A stretch of 64,000 nt of DNA from Paulownia fortunei. Lineage: Eukaryota; Streptophyta; Magnoliopsida; Lamiales; Paulowniaceae. This document shows positions 1 through 14,000 of the stretch, in pieces (position 1 is the first letter of the stretch; the number at the start of each line of letters is the position of its first letter). The notes beneath the pieces are model-generated. The model made no database searches. It saw only the letters and a list, made by a program, of their open reading frames with translations, and was not told the DNA's origin. A program made the translations under genes and the position numbers. Location of the stretch: assembly GCA_019321725.1 (NCBI GenBank), contig JAGSPU010000052.1, positions 1,860,001 to 1,924,000 on the forward strand, written 5' to 3'.

Positions 1-741
1 TCCCTTTACTCCATACACACACACACACACACACAATGTTTTGCAGAGATATGAATTGAATTTGAACCCCACTAAATCTTTTTCCTTTCTCAAAAAGCTT
101 TCACCATGTGGACTTCATCAAGTCAACTGATCCGTACATCACTTCAAAATTAACCAATAACCAGAGTGTATCCCATATATATCTTGCACTAGCCAGTTAA
201 ACATCTATCATGCATGTTCAGATTTTCATTTCAGCTTTTGTAAAATGATCATGATGATGATGTTTGGACAGTGTTTTTTTCATTGCAATTAAAACATAGT
301 AATTTAGAAAAGCAAGAACATATAGTAACTGAAAAAAAAAAAAAAAACACTCTACTTTACTGATAGAGCTAGCCTGAGACAAAAATCTAACTCAACTTCA
401 TTGCATGCTGCTAAAAGTTAGATTTCTAGGGTTTCCAAAGTTTGCTTCTTTTATGGACAAGATTTTCTAAGATTTTATTTGCATGTTCAGGCAATCCTTA
501 TAAAGTTGTACAGTCTCCCCCTTTTATAAAGACCCTTTTATTTTATTCTAAAGTTTTTTTATTTTTTCTGCTTACAAAACCTAAATACATACATACATAT
601 ATCTATATATATATGTATATGTAATATGTATATAATACAATGGACTTGGCCTAGTGGGTTTTTTTTCTTTTCCTTCAAGTTGCTCTTATTATCATCTTAT
701 ATATCCTCTTGTAGACTTTACACTTGTGTAGCATTATATAC

Positions 742-759
742 ATAGATACATACATACAT

Positions 760-807
<48 letters not shown>

Positions 808-808
808 G
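742..808. repeat. Compound microsatellite (ATAC)n(TA)n(GA)n
   Basis: Tandem ATAC/TATA units pass into a pure TA run and then a GA run. It is simple sequence and probably polymorphic. Confidence 0.9.
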
Positions 809-3482
809 CCACTATGAGATATATTGGCAGTGGGATGAGAATTGTGAGCCTCAGATGATGGTAGGGTTGCAAGAAATATAGAGGGAAGTCAAAGGAGAGT
901 ATGAAAGTGGAATTTGGCAAAGTTGCTTATTCTTTTGCAGAAATTGGGTTATGTTCTCCTTAAAGCAAGCAGGATCCCAAGTGCCTTAATGCTTTTACAT
1001 CAAATATAGCCTACTTGTTCATTGATATTCTATCAATGTACAATGTACGTGCACGTGAATATAATATTTATATATATAAAAAGTTTGTCACAAGATTATG
1101 TGCAACTAGTAAATTTGATTAAATCCCGTGAACTTCAAATAAAAAAAAACAAAAAAAGTGGGTTTCTGATTTGTTATCACTAAATAAGCCACGGTCTAAC
1201 TTGACATAATTACATTTCATAATTATATATAATTTGCTGAAATTTATCTAAGTCATTAGATAAATGCCCTCGTTTTAATCTGTATATTTTCGACCTGTCA
1301 AGATAAAATGTTAGGAGAAATACAATGATTTTTTTGGGTACAAAGTATTAGTTTATCAGATCCATCCAAGTAAATTAATTGCAATAATTTTCCATAAAAA
1401 ATACAAAGATTAAAAAGAAAAAAGAAAAAAAAAAAAGAGAAGACTAACCGCTGATATATAGCATTGCCCGTGACTAACCTGAAGGATAAAAGGGAAAAAA
1501 GAAAAGAATAAAAAGGGAAGAACAATAGCATTAGCCAGAACATAGTTTCAGTTGATTAAAGTAGTACTAGGAAGATTTCAAGAACCTCAGGCACTATTAG
1601 TTTTCCCCATAATTATTTATTATCATGTTAATTGATATTACTTAATTTTTTATTTCTCAAATATGTTCCCAGCTTCCAAGGCCACTTTCTTGTGGTGTTA
1701 TGCTATTATGATTTTTTTTGGTTTTTTATATTTTTTAATAATGAACAAAGTAAAAGAATAAAGCAAAAACGACATCAAATTATTAATCTTTCCATATTTG
1801 GAAACTATTTGCTTTAATTACATACCACATTAGTGAAATTCCACCTTTTGTAGGTTGTTCTTTCATGTCTCTCTCTATTAGCACAATTTTACCTCACAAA
1901 TCATGCTCCTAAAGTCATAATCGGCCTTTGTTTAAAGCCACTAAGTTAAAAAGAAATAAAAGATGACCCCCTCAAAAGATCAAGAAAATAACATTTCGTA
2001 CTTAAATTAATTTAAAACCATGAATGATTGGTACTCGATTCATAATTTTTATGTAATATAAATTTATTATTATTGTCTGATCGCATAATAAAATATTACT
2101 GACTTTTCCCCAATTAGGAAACCTCGGTGGGGCAAGTTGAGGCCACACTAATAACAATTAATCTTTATTTATGTGAAAGCATCAACATTTAATTACTAAA
2201 ATATGAATCGGCCTAATGATTCCAGACCCTACTTGTGGCAACTTGGGGGTCACAACTTAGAAAATTTATTAGGATTAGTATTAATACCAATCCATTAATC
2301 AACTTGTCTCTGATTCTAAACCAGAAATTAAAGGCAATCAATTAGCTTGTCTCTTAATTGGCCTCCATTATTCTTTAATTGGTCGACTTTTAATTAAGCT
2401 TAAGAAAAATGGTAATGATTAAGTAATTTAGGGGATCCACTTGAAATTGAAATATAATAATGGGGTTGGGTTTTGCCCTGCGCACGTCCCTTGATACTTC
2501 TAAATTATTTTATGTTTTTACAAATTAAGAAATTAATTAAATATATTATGTAAATCATTTTCTATTTTATTCATTTGTTGAAATTTAATATACCTAACTT
2601 TTACATGTGAAATTTTATTAGTCCATATTTTATCATTCTTTTTTTCTTTTTATGGACGTTTAAGAATAATTTTTTTAAAAAAATCTAAAAATACTTTATC
2701 AATTAAAACAATGATATAACATCACTAACTTTCAATCATTATTTTTAAGAATAATAATATAAACATACACGAAACTTTTACTTTTTTTTAATTCTCATTT
2801 AAATTTTTATATCAAATCAAATGAATATTTCAAAATAAGATGAAGGAATATCATTTTATTAAAATATCTCGTCTAATATATGTCCCGATTACACATGGCT
2901 AGTTTCTTGAAAAAAAAAAATTGAAATGCTAACTTTCACATAGCAACATACAAGCATATATATGATTGGCACTAATGTGAGCAAACAATTTTTATATACT
3001 AAAATCCCATAATAATTCCAATTGTGAATAAAATTTAAAATAGAATTGATTTTGGCATCTTTTCTGACATATTTGTACAAAAAAAAAAACATTTTAAAAT
3101 GTTGTGCATTTTTAGACCAATAAAATTGGTGATCCAATGAGTCACAAATCAAATAATTTTCATAAAGACCAAAAAAAAAATTATTTTCATTTTGTCAAAC
3201 CCCATATTTGTTTGTCAGTGTATGGGACATCATTTCAACAAGTCAAACCTGGCCGACCTTTGCATTTGAATGAATGGGACGTGTCTTGAAAATCAAAAGG
3301 GTGAAATTTGAGGAGCCTCCATTGGTAGCAAGTGCAAATTCGATGATTCTCAAATAAATGGAGTAATCTTGGGTTTGACTTTATAAGATCCCACCACTAC
3401 TTATGGAAATCAATTGGATTAACATTTTGACCACTCACTCTCCACAAAAGGGGACTACTCTTTTCATTTTTTCACTCCTTTA

Positions 3483-3525
3483 TATATAAATATAAATATA
3501 TATATGTATATGTATATGTATATGT
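3483..3525. repeat. TA/TATATG microsatellite
   Basis: A TATA-type run passes into repeated TATATG units. It follows a CT/AC-rich patch and no coding frame follows it, so I call it low-complexity DNA rather than a promoter. Confidence 0.8.
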
Positions 3526-6500
3526 GGATTTTTTTTTAAAATTTTTTATCGATCAAAATAATATATCACTCTTGTTTAAGAAATTAGACCATATTCGTTA
3601 CAATCGTTCGTTTGACCCCTAATGACAAGAATCTGGATGAATGACTTGGGTTGTGTTTGGAGTGGTCTCGTGGATCAACTCCAGTATTCCATGTAAAATC
3701 GAGTTTGGGAAACTTTGAACAATCCCAATTTTTCTTTATCTAAATCTCTAAACTCACATACCTAATTATTTCACACCACTAATCATTAAATTCTAACATG
3801 ATAAGACATTTATATTACAATTATTTTTCAAAATCAAAACTAAACACAATCTCACAATTCTCAAAGTTCGGAACCATTATTCCCAAATATAATTTTATGG
3901 AATTCATAAGTTTCAAAATAACACGACCAAATACAATTTCATTTCTGTACATTCCCTAACACCATCCCACAATCACCAAATCCAAAACTAGCTATCACAT
4001 TAAAACTGATTTAAAAATGAATCCCAAACAAAGCCTTGGTGAAAATTACTCCTAAACTAACATTTTTTGAATTTTTTTCTTTTTATAAGGTTTAAGAGAA
4101 TATATGCTTTAAAAATAATTTTGTAGGTTCCAAAATAAAAAAAAATCATAATTTCAAAATTATCGCATAACAATATGCTTTAACCAGAACATTTTTATAG
4201 TTTCGAATTATCCCATAACAATATTTACCCCCATCAAATTTCTTGCTTCATCTTTAGTAAGTTGTGCAATATGCAATTGGTGGTCATCGTATATGTGAAG
4301 AAAAAAAATAGAGAAAAAAATAAAATAAAATCATCCATCAATAAATAGCTATAAATGAGATTTCTGCAATTAATACAAAGGGACCTATTGCCTAATTTGG
4401 AGTAAATTTAAACCCCAAAAATGGTGAAAATTAAATAATCCATCCGTCCCTTATCCAAATGTAATCCACCTGCACGTGCAATTCTATTTGGAGTATAAAC
4501 ATAACAAGCCTTTCTTTTTCATTTATTTCCTTCTCCCTTTAATCTCTCTCTTATTTTTTTTTATTTTGGGTTATTTGACCAAATGGCTTTTCAATTGGTT
4601 TTCTAATCATTGTAGTTTCTTTGTGCATCAAGAACTACATTAATAGTATATTATACTCATCAAATTTCTTGAAATTGAAATTTTCTTAAAAAAATAAAAT
4701 TGCACGTTCATCGAGTCATCTATTCTCTTAGATCGATTGTTTTGAACATTGATTTGCTAGCTACATATTATCTTGCATCCAAGGGAAAATGCTAAGTTCT
4801 TATTTTTATTTTGGAATAAGGAAAAAATATTTTTATAATTTCATAATGATATCGTGTTGTATAAATAAAGTAAAATACGAAAATATCAAGTTGATGAGAG
4901 TATTTTAGTCTTTTTACTCTAGTTAACTGTAACATGTTTTCATGATGAATTTAATTTATCATGATCGATCGTTATTTTTAATTAAATAGATTAAAAAAAG
5001 GTTTTGGTATGCAGAGCCTATGTGCATAAGAAAATTTGGTGCAAACAAAGAAAATGAGAAAAATTTATGAGTAGTAGATACAACAGTGAATAGGAACATT
5101 AAAGACAGTAAATTGTATGTTGGGTCCCCTATTGGGGATAGTGTGACTATTTTTGGTATAGACATAATAATACATATGTAATGAAAATGAATAATCGTGT
5201 TGGAATTGATGTGAAATTCAAGATAAAAGATGAATGGTGAAAATTTTAATCATTTTTATATTTTTTAATTTAATTTTAAAAGTAGTGTTTGACAGTTAGT
5301 GGTCAATTATTATTATTAAGTGAGATGATACTTTTGAAATAAAATTATCATTTTAAAAAAATACGACATTATTTATGGACATAAAAAAAATAAAAATAAA
5401 AATAAGAGCATTCAATTAAACGAGTATGTTACATTCAACTCAAAACTTGGCTCAAATAGGCATCGACTACATGGAATAAAATATACTTAAAAATATTTTT
5501 AAAACACAGTAATTTTTAACATCCCACATAGTAAAATCATATATCGATAAAAAATATAACTGTTGCTAATTCAGTGACAATACTATTTTAATGATTGACA
5601 ACTCAAAATATAAACATATTTTTTGTCAATTTCAAAAAAAATATTCAAACTTTATTTGTCTGTCTCCTTTCTATTTCTCTCCCAAACACAATTCGTGAAC
5701 CTCGACACAGACACGAATGCATTCTACATTGGAGGGGTGTTTGATTTTAGGTTCATGTCATGTTATAATGCTCTTGTCCATAACTCATCTTGCCAACCTT
5801 ACATTCAAATGGGATTGTCCTTTCAATTGCATAGTTTGGAACAAGGGGTAAGGAAGGAAGATTGAAAAAGTTTTAAGAAGCCAAATTTGGGGGAATTTTA
5901 AAGCCACAAATAGTTGGTGGGCATAATAGGGCACACAAAAAAGACAGCAGGGGGAGGGGTCTTTTTGGAAAGAGAAAAAATGAGGTTTGAAATGACAAGT
6001 CAAATGTCAAATCCAAGGACTTCAAATCATAAGACAGTCAGTGATAGTGTTGTCCATCATATGCTAATGGTATTCCTTTTTTTTTTTTTTTTTTTCTTTC
6101 TTTTCTCCTTTTGCCTTTCCATGTTTTGGAGTTGGGGGTAAAACAACAGTTCCCTCTTTTTTTTTTTTTTTTTTAATCCCAATTTACAAATATGTTTGGC
6201 TTGAAATTAGATAAAATGTGGAGTAAAATTTATTCTTTTTTAAATTATAAGTTGTTTTTGCTGGTTCTATGTTCATGTGATCATTACATTGTAAATTGAA
6301 ATTTGAATTTAAAAATTTATATATCCTATAACACAAAGATTTGCTTAATTTAGTAAATATCAAGAAAATCCAAATTGAAAGTATTTGTAGCTACTCTTTC
6401 AATTTATGCTTACTAGATACAAATATTTACTTAACTAATTTTAAAATCTCTCTCTCAATCGAAAAAATATTTAGTCACTCTATTAATTTATATTTCTGCA

Positions 6501-9500
6501 AATCTTAATGTGAATGACGTAAGTATTAAAAGATTTACCGTAGTGAAAATCTCTATTTACTCCACTCATCATTTTTAAGGTTTGGGTTGCCCTTGTGAAA
6601 ATTACTAGATAACCCTTTAGAATTAGCTATGGCGAAGTTGCTATAATATAATTAGTCTGTGATATTTTTGTAATTATATTTATCTATAAAAAAAGCATTA
6701 AACTGCTTGTAATATACATATTCAATTAAATAGTGTTAGGGGATGTTAACGGGTCAAATCTAGATTAGATATGGCCATATTCAAATCAAATTGATTAATT
6801 ACTGTTCTATCCATATCCTTAGCATTATAAATAAATGAAACCTAACATCACAATTTGACTTAAACCACTTATTCTCTGGATTGGATCCTAATCAATTAAC
6901 TGAACCAATTGTTTTAAAATTAGATCGGATTGGGTTGTTTGACTGCTCCAATCATGAATTAATGATCGATTTAATTCGATTGATAGTAAAAAATTAAAAA
7001 TTCAATCAAAAATTTTAATTTTATTTTTAAATGATCGATTATCGATTGATTTAATGAAAAAAATTAAAAATTCAGTTAAAAGATTTTATATTTTAAATTT
7101 TTATTTTTTTTTTTTTTTTTAAAATCTTGAATTTTGTATTGAGTTTTTGTTATATGTGTTTTTTAATTGATTATTTATTTATTTTTTATATAAATAATTA
7201 ATTTTATTTTATTAATATTTTATATAATATAATAAAAAAATATAATTAATTTTGAATCGACGATGTAAATTATTGATCGAGAGTAAATTGATTTGATTAT
7301 TTATTTAATTATAAATTTTCAGTGAATCATGCAAAATTTAAATTAAATTCATTTATATATTGAACATTAGCAATCAAATTTAAATTAAATTTTAATCGAG
7401 ATCACAAATTTGGATCAGACTCAATTAAATGCGAGTCCAAGTTCGACCAAAAGACAGTTCATATAATTCGACACGAACCTCTCCAACCGTAGGTTTATAA
7501 CAAAAATCCAAGGCGGAAGACTAATTTGAGTCCAAACTCGTAGTTGGCTCGAGTCCCCGGGAGACCCCCTCGACCCGGCCGACACACTTTCCTATACCCC
7601 CATGGTCCCACTCTTACCACCCTCTTGGCTTTTTCCTTTTTTTTTTTTTTTTTTCTTTTCCCTGATTTTTGGTTCGTTTTTTGTTGGCTAATTTACTATT
7701 ACATTTTTTGTCCTTTGTTTTGCTAACAAACCTATTCTTAATCCAGATTTTTTTTTAATAAAAGTACTCATCTATCTAAAATAAATGCTTTTTTTTCTAT
7801 AGGATGAAGTCAAGTTTTTCATTTTTAATTTATTTATTATATTAATTATTTTATAAATTTAATGTTGGTAAACTTTTAAATCTTAATGTTCGTTGAGTTA
7901 TTTAATAACTTGACTAAATTATTCATTATTATACCAAAAAAATATTCAAATTTATTAGACAACAGTAGTGATGGAACTATTTGTCGGGGGAGTATATAGG
8001 TTTCTTCTTTGACTTAGATAATAGTATAACATAATTAAGATTGTTTAAATGTCCGAATAGTCTAATTGTATTATAATTTTAGTGGAGAATAATTAATTTA
8101 TAGTGGTAGCGTGGTAGGGTTATTTAATACTTAAAACTAGTTGCACTTAGTGAAAATTACCGAGTAATTTGAAAATTTGTAGTGCAAATTCACATTAATT
8201 TGAATTAAATGTTATATAGATTTCTACCATTGCTTTGAACTTTGTGCCAAGGATACATTATTAACACACTCGGTCCTTTATTTTAATTTATTATTATTTT
8301 ATATAACGTATGCATATTTAAATGTATAATATATTTGATCGTGAGTTGTATATATTTAATATGTATGTATAAAATAAATATTAAATTAAAATAAAAGATA
8401 TAACAATATAAACAATGATACTACATTTTTTGTTGTTCTTCCTAGCAGGGTATATGTGCATTTTGTGAGAATTTCTATTCTTCTTGTTTTTTTATACCAA
8501 ATATTTCTTTATTGAGTACTACTCTCATTCAAAATTAATTATTTATTTTCTCTTATACCTAGCGGCGTAAAAGAATTGGTTGTTTCAAATATATTTATTA
8601 AAATTTTTGAATTTTTATTGAGTTTGAAAATATGTTTAAACTTAATTTCATTGTTAATCAAAACGATTTTCAACGACCTTTAATTGAGTCAAACATCAAT
8701 CAAACTCGAGTAATTTATCTTGTTATAAATATTCTATAACTTTTTTACTAATCGAGTTGCGCTCGAGCCAAATTTTAAATTTTATCGAATGAAAAAATAT
8801 ATTCAAAATTTAATTTATTAAGTTTAACGAATCGAAATCAAATATTTTTTAGCAATCAATATAAAATTAAATATCGAGTAGTATAAATTATTCTTCACTC
8901 CTACTTATACTTCATTGAACAATTAAAAAGATTGAGTTAAATCATAACATAGAGTAAATATTAAATATTATTACTTCTGTCCTAAAATAAATACTCTGTT
9001 GGTATAGTTTGCCCAACTAATTATACATATTTCAATTTTACTATTAAACTATAATACTTAGTAATTCTGAAAGTTCTAGAATATGAAAATTGTGGATTCA
9101 CAAAGGTAATAAAAAAATTAAATACTAGTTTAGTTTGACTTTGTAGAGTAAAAAAAATAATAAAATAGGACACATTCATCTGTAAATAAAAAAAACTATT
9201 AAATGCTCTATACAAAAAAAAAAAAAAAAAAAAACTCACTATTTTTGATCAATAAAAATCCTATTCCTCGCAATAAAGTAACTGAAAATGAGTTGCACAT
9301 TGCTAAACAATCCATAGCTATTGATGAGTAGTAGAAAATTTCATAGAGCAATGCCTAAAAGGAACTTAGTGACATCTGATTGAACTACATTTTCCAAGAA
9401 ATCATTAAATCACAATAGCACTAAGTAAAAAACATGCTTAGACCTAATGTCTTATGTTTCCACAAAACACCACCCCCCAAAAAAGATCCTGTTGTGTAAT

Positions 9501-9880
9501 TAGGCCTCAAATCAAGGACCAACCACAAAATTATTAAATCCATCAAAATTTCATATTATTCATTTGTGGTCACTGAATACGTATATAATAATATCATAAA
9601 ATAAAATAATAATATTATTATTATAATTTAACGATTCACCATCATTTTTACCATTTTCCTCCCCAATAATAAGTATGTATATGCTAAATAAATAAATAAA
9701 ATTTTCATTTCTTTAAAAAATAATTTCAGCCGCCCAGATTAGCCATTTATATTACAGCTCTCTCTCGGTCTCTCTCTCAAGAAATATCTTACCACACAAC
9801 ACCATATAGGTAGAGAAAGAAGAATCTCTCACAAGAAATAACAACAGTTCATCATCAAAGAGTTGAAGAAGAGATCAAGA

Positions 9881-9939
9881 ATGATTAAATGAAGCCACCA
9901 AGCTTTATTTACTCTCTCTTCTTCTCCTCCACCACTTAA
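9881..9939 (+). promoter_or_regulatory. Two overlapping uORFs in the BOP leader
   Basis: The CT-rich leader of the BOP gene (roughly 9760-10060) contains two upstream ATGs. The first opens a three-residue frame (MIK, stop at 9890-9892). The second ATG at 9889-9891 overlaps that stop and opens a 16-residue frame, MKPPSFIYSLFFSSTT, ending with TAA at 9937-9939. Both close more than 120 bases before the BOP ATG. If they lie in the transcript they would be expected to dampen translation of the main frame. The transcription start is inferred, not seen. Confidence 0.45.
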
Positions 9940-10060
9940 AAAAGCAAAACACACACACGCACACACTTCTCCTTCTACATATCTATCAACTACAGAAAAA
10001 AACACACACAACACACAGTACTCTTCTTCTCTTTTTCCTTTCTTCAAACAGTGTGCTGCA

Positions 10061-12400
10061 ATGACCCCTGAAGACTCCTTAAGATCCCTGTCTCTAGACT
10101 ATCTCAATCTGCTAATCAACGGCCAGGCTTTCAGCGATGTAACCTTCAGCGTGGAGGGTCGTTTAGTCCATGCTCACAGGTGCATCCTAGCAGCCCGAAG
10201 CCTGTTCTTCAGGAAATTCTTTTGCGGGCCAGACACGCAAGCGGGCCTGGACCCGTTGAGAATGGGCCCGGGAAGCGGCTCGCCAAGAGGGCCCAACACA
10301 CAGGTGATACCGGTGAATTCAGTGGGCTATGAGGTTTTCTTGTTGATGCTGCAGTTCTTGTACAGTGGGCAGGTCTCGATTGTACCCCAAAAGCATGAGC
10401 CTCGGCCTAATTGTGGAGAGAGGGGTTGCTGGCACACACATTGCACCTCCGCCGTTGATCTTGCTCTTGACACGCTTGCAGCCGCTAGATCCTTTGGTGT
10501 GGAACAGCTCGCTTTGCTCACTCAGGTTTCCATGTTTTCATGTCCACCTCTTTTTATTTTTTATTTTTTAATTTTTCCACTGTTTGTGTTTCCTCTGTCT
10601 TCTATCTTTCCCTACAAGACACATAGAAGATATAGTGTATCATGTTTTGATTTTAAATATTTAAATACACTAATTTTAGGCTTTGGAACTTGGATCCAAA
10701 TTTCAGGTGATTTTTTTGTGAAAAAAAAAAGATGCACCCAAATTTGAGTTGTTAATGTAAGTGGGCTGGTTCATCACAGACCCCAAAGTTTTGGTTATTT
10801 CTTGACCAAGTTCTTTTTTGTGTTTTGACAGAAATGAATTAATGGGGTTATGATCTGCATCCAAGAAATCTAGTACTTTCTTCTTTTTGTGACTGGTTTT
10901 CAATTTTTCTGCTGCATCTGATGCAAAAATGGTTTAATTCGTTTTCCTTGCATATTTTCAGCTCATGAAACTTGTGTACACCACTGTCTTCTCCTTTTCA
11001 TTTTTCTTTTGAAACTTTGTGCTGTTTGGCATTTGTCACTTGACAAGTTCTCTTCTTGATTTCATGTAACATTGTTTTCTTGAATGGATTTCCCCATATA
11101 TTTTTTATCCACACTGAAACTTTCTACATTTGGTTCTTTGATTTCTAGTCTTGTCTTCCACAGTGATCTCATTGTATCTTTTCCCAAACAACCAAACTTT
11201 CCTCATTTGGTTTTGTAGATGGAAATCAAACCTAACCATTAATGCAGAAGGACTAACTATACTCTACCCAATAGCAAAATATTTCTGTAATAATACCATG
11301 TCAAATCATGCTGTAATGTAATCTGCAGGATCTACTATTGCAAATTCTGTGTGATAATAAAAACTTTTGACCAATACATGTCAATTATGTGTATTGGATT
11401 TGCAGAAACAATTGACTAGCATGGTTGAAAAGGCTTCAATTGAGGATGTGATGAAAGTTTTAATAGCTTCAAGAAAGCAAGACATGCACCAACTATGGAC
11501 TACTTGTTCTCATTTAGTAGCAAAATCAGGCCTCCCACCGGAAGTCTTAGCCAAACATCTCCCCATCGAAGTCGTCGCCAAGATCGAAGAGCTCCGCCTC
11601 AAGTCCTCCCTCGCCCGCCGATCCCTCATGCCGCACCACCACCCCCACCACCACGATCTTGGCGCAGCTGCTGACCTCGAGGACCAAAAAATCCGTCGAT
11701 CGAATGCGGCGAGCCCTCGACTCATCCGACGTCGAACTTGTCAAACTCATGGTCATGGGAGAAGGGCTCAATCTTGATGAAGCTTTGGCCTTACATTATG
11801 CAGTTGAAAATTGCAGCAGAGAAGTAGTGAAAGCTTTACTCGAACTCGGAGCAGCCGATGTGAACTACCCGCTGGGCCCGCCGGCAAAACCCCACTTCAT
11901 ATCGCTGCCGAGATGGTGTCGCCGGACATGGTGGCTGCTGCTGCTGGACCACCACGCCGATCCCAATGTGCGAACCGTTGATGGGATCACTCCATTGGAC
12001 GTCCTCCGAACCCTAACCTCAGATTTTCTATTCAAGGGAGCCGTTCCAGGGTTAACTCACATTGAACCGAATAAGTTGAGGCTTTGTCTTGAGCTGGTTC
12101 AGTCTGCCGCAATGGTGATTTCAAGGGAGGAGGGGAATGCAAGCGCGCCGTCGTCTGCCGCCATCTATCCGCCGATGAGTGATCAAGATCATGCTGGCAG
12201 CGCAGCAGCAGCGCGGCCAACATTGCGGCGGCCGCAGCTAGCCTTAACCTTGATTCAAGAATGGTATATCTGAACCTTGGAGCACGAAATGGGTGGAAAA
12301 TTGAGTGAAGGAGAAGAGAGAGCAGCCATAGTAGCCAAAGGAAGCTATGAGTCGACATGACGCTTCAATGTACCATCATCACTCCCATGATCAGTATTAA
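10061..12400 (+). CDS. BOP: BLADE-ON-PETIOLE BTB/POZ-ankyrin co-regulator, two exons, several frame breaks
   Basis: NPR1-family transcriptional co-regulator of the BOP/NOOT clade, which sets organ boundaries at leaf bases, petioles and abscission zones by binding TGA bZIP factors in the nucleus. Exon 1 (10061-10525) encodes the BTB domain, with the family signatures INGQAFSDVTFSVEGR and the Cys/His cluster CGERGCWHTHC. The intron runs 10526-11405 with GT-AG ends. Exon 2 begins KQLTSMVEKASIEDVMKVL, then a His-rich linker, LEDQKIRR, and ankyrin repeats (RRALDSSDVELVKLMVMGEG, DHHADPNVRTVDGITPLD). The tail SMYHHHSHDQY with stop at 12398-12400 matches the family ending. Exon 2 does not read through. 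Breaks lie at 11700-11703 (extra TCGA), about 11880, about 11940, about 12205, about 12283, about 12325 and 12340. Allowing for them gives about 485 residues, close to the usual 460-490. Consensus errors are likelier than decay, because each piece keeps strong similarity. Confidence 0.93.
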
Positions 12401-12413
12401 CTCAACTACACAT

Positions 12414-12416
<3 letters not shown>

Positions 12417-12456
<40 letters not shown>
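12417..12456. repeat. (CT)n microsatellite just after the BOP stop
   Basis: An uninterrupted CT run begins 17 bases after the inferred BOP stop codon and is probably in the 3' UTR. Confidence 0.9.
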
Positions 12457-12460
<4 letters not shown>

Positions 12461-13887
12461 TATATAAGAAAAAATTATTTCCATGAAGTGGGATCATAGA
12501 CTTGCAAAATGATTATTCAAAATTCATGGAGATAATTAGTTAATTAATTATGATATTTCGGGGTTTTCATTTTTTTTCGTTTTTTCCTTGGAGATTATAA
12601 TTAATAATATTTATTTGCTCTTTCTGTCACTTTTGTGCTGTGGGTTTCTTGATTTATTTTTTCTAGGACTTATGAATGATATATAATGATAAGAGGTGCA
12701 GCGGCCAATATTAGAGAAGAGAGGGGGAATTTCGTATGTGAATGAGATGGGACAAGAGCAGTATCCGAGTTTTTGCTGTGATGGAGAGGACACAGGTCAA
12801 TCTTTTCAAACCCTCCAGGCCCTGTCAACCCATTTTTTTTATTGCTACATATAAATACTTTAAGTAATATATATAAATATATATTTTTTATTATTTTTTC
12901 TCTCCCCATCTAAGAAGCACCAACCTTTCATCATGCATTGAATTATGATTTTTATATTCAAAATCTAGATTCTTTTATAATTTTTATATGCGTGGAAATC
13001 GTGATTTCAATCATTAATAGTAGATTGATCGCATCTGACCTTACTATCAATTTTAATTTATGAATTTGTATTAATATGTATTATGTTTGCAGTTATTCCC
13101 GTGCATATTAAATATTTTCAAGAATGGATGTTTTGTTTCTTGTGCTGGTGGGCGCTGGTGGGGTTTGGTCTTTTGAGACTTTTTGGGACATTAGACTTTT
13201 ATAAATAAAATAAAATAAATAAAAAATTTATAATGAGGTACATGAGCTGTCTCTTCTTTTTAGCAATTACTTCTTCTTGACATCTTTCATGGGCTATATA
13301 TAAGGAGAACTTTGATTGTTTAACCGTGACTAAAAATTGTGCATTTTAAGAGGGCATCATTTTAGCTTTAGACAAATTGATTGGTTGTCTAGCATGAATG
13401 CAACATTGAGTGTGACATCACAAGCAGCTTATTATATTTGGGTAATATCTAATTCTGGATTCCTTCCTTATTTAATCCTCTTTTTGTCTCCACCTTGGCC
13501 TTTTGGGTTCCATTTCCTGCAAGGGATGAAGATTAAAACTTAAATCTTTATGAAACCCTAGATTTTTGAACATTCTCTGGCTTGAGCAAAGTAGTTAACT
13601 GTCAGTCATTTCTCAGCTTCCTAGACTTGTTCCATGCATATATATAGTACATATAAGCATGAATATATGATGGTTTTCTTTCCTTTTCCTTTTAACAATT
13701 TATCATGCAAAATAAGAAATTTTTGGTAGGTAGGAATATGAATATTTTCCTGTCCTAACCATTGCTTAACAATAAAGCTAAATTCTTGATATACATGTGT
13801 TTGATTCTTGATTTATTCTCAGTATTAGTTTTTAACCTTGGGGGGGAAAATGTTACCATCTTATATTTCGAACGGCGTTTCATCTTC

Positions 13888-13970
13888 TATTCTAAAATCA
13901 CCAATACCCGCCAAGTGTGTAAAATGAAATTATTAATATACACTTGGTGTGTATTAGTAATTTTAGAATA
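13888..13970. repeat. Imperfect inverted repeat, arms about 34 bases
   Basis: The left arm (13888-13921) and the reverse complement of the right arm (about 13937-13970) both begin TATTCTAAAAT and share CCAAGTG. Roughly 26 of the first 30 positions match and one mismatch is a G-U type pair; the loop is about 15 bases. It could be a small MITE or a folded non-coding RNA. It matches no microRNA I recognise. Confidence 0.55.
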
Positions 13971-14000
13971 AAAAATAAAATATTATTTAAAATAGAAAAT

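Larger units (their letters stand above)
1..9760. other. Gene-free AT-rich region upstream of BOP
   Basis: I see no supportable gene here on either strand; the open frames are short, AT-driven and resemble no family. The stretch holds poly-A/T runs, microsatellites, and weak repeat-like patches (about 6740-7480 and 8640-8885) with GATCGATT- and CTCGAG-type words typical of decayed non-autonomous plant transposons. A small GC-rich island lies at about 7540-7625. It may contain distal regulatory DNA of BOP, but nothing in the sequence alone shows this. Confidence 0.6.

Noticed and set aside
3480..3530. A TATA-rich stretch that looks like a promoter
   Set aside because: It is a microsatellite and no coding frame follows on either strand.
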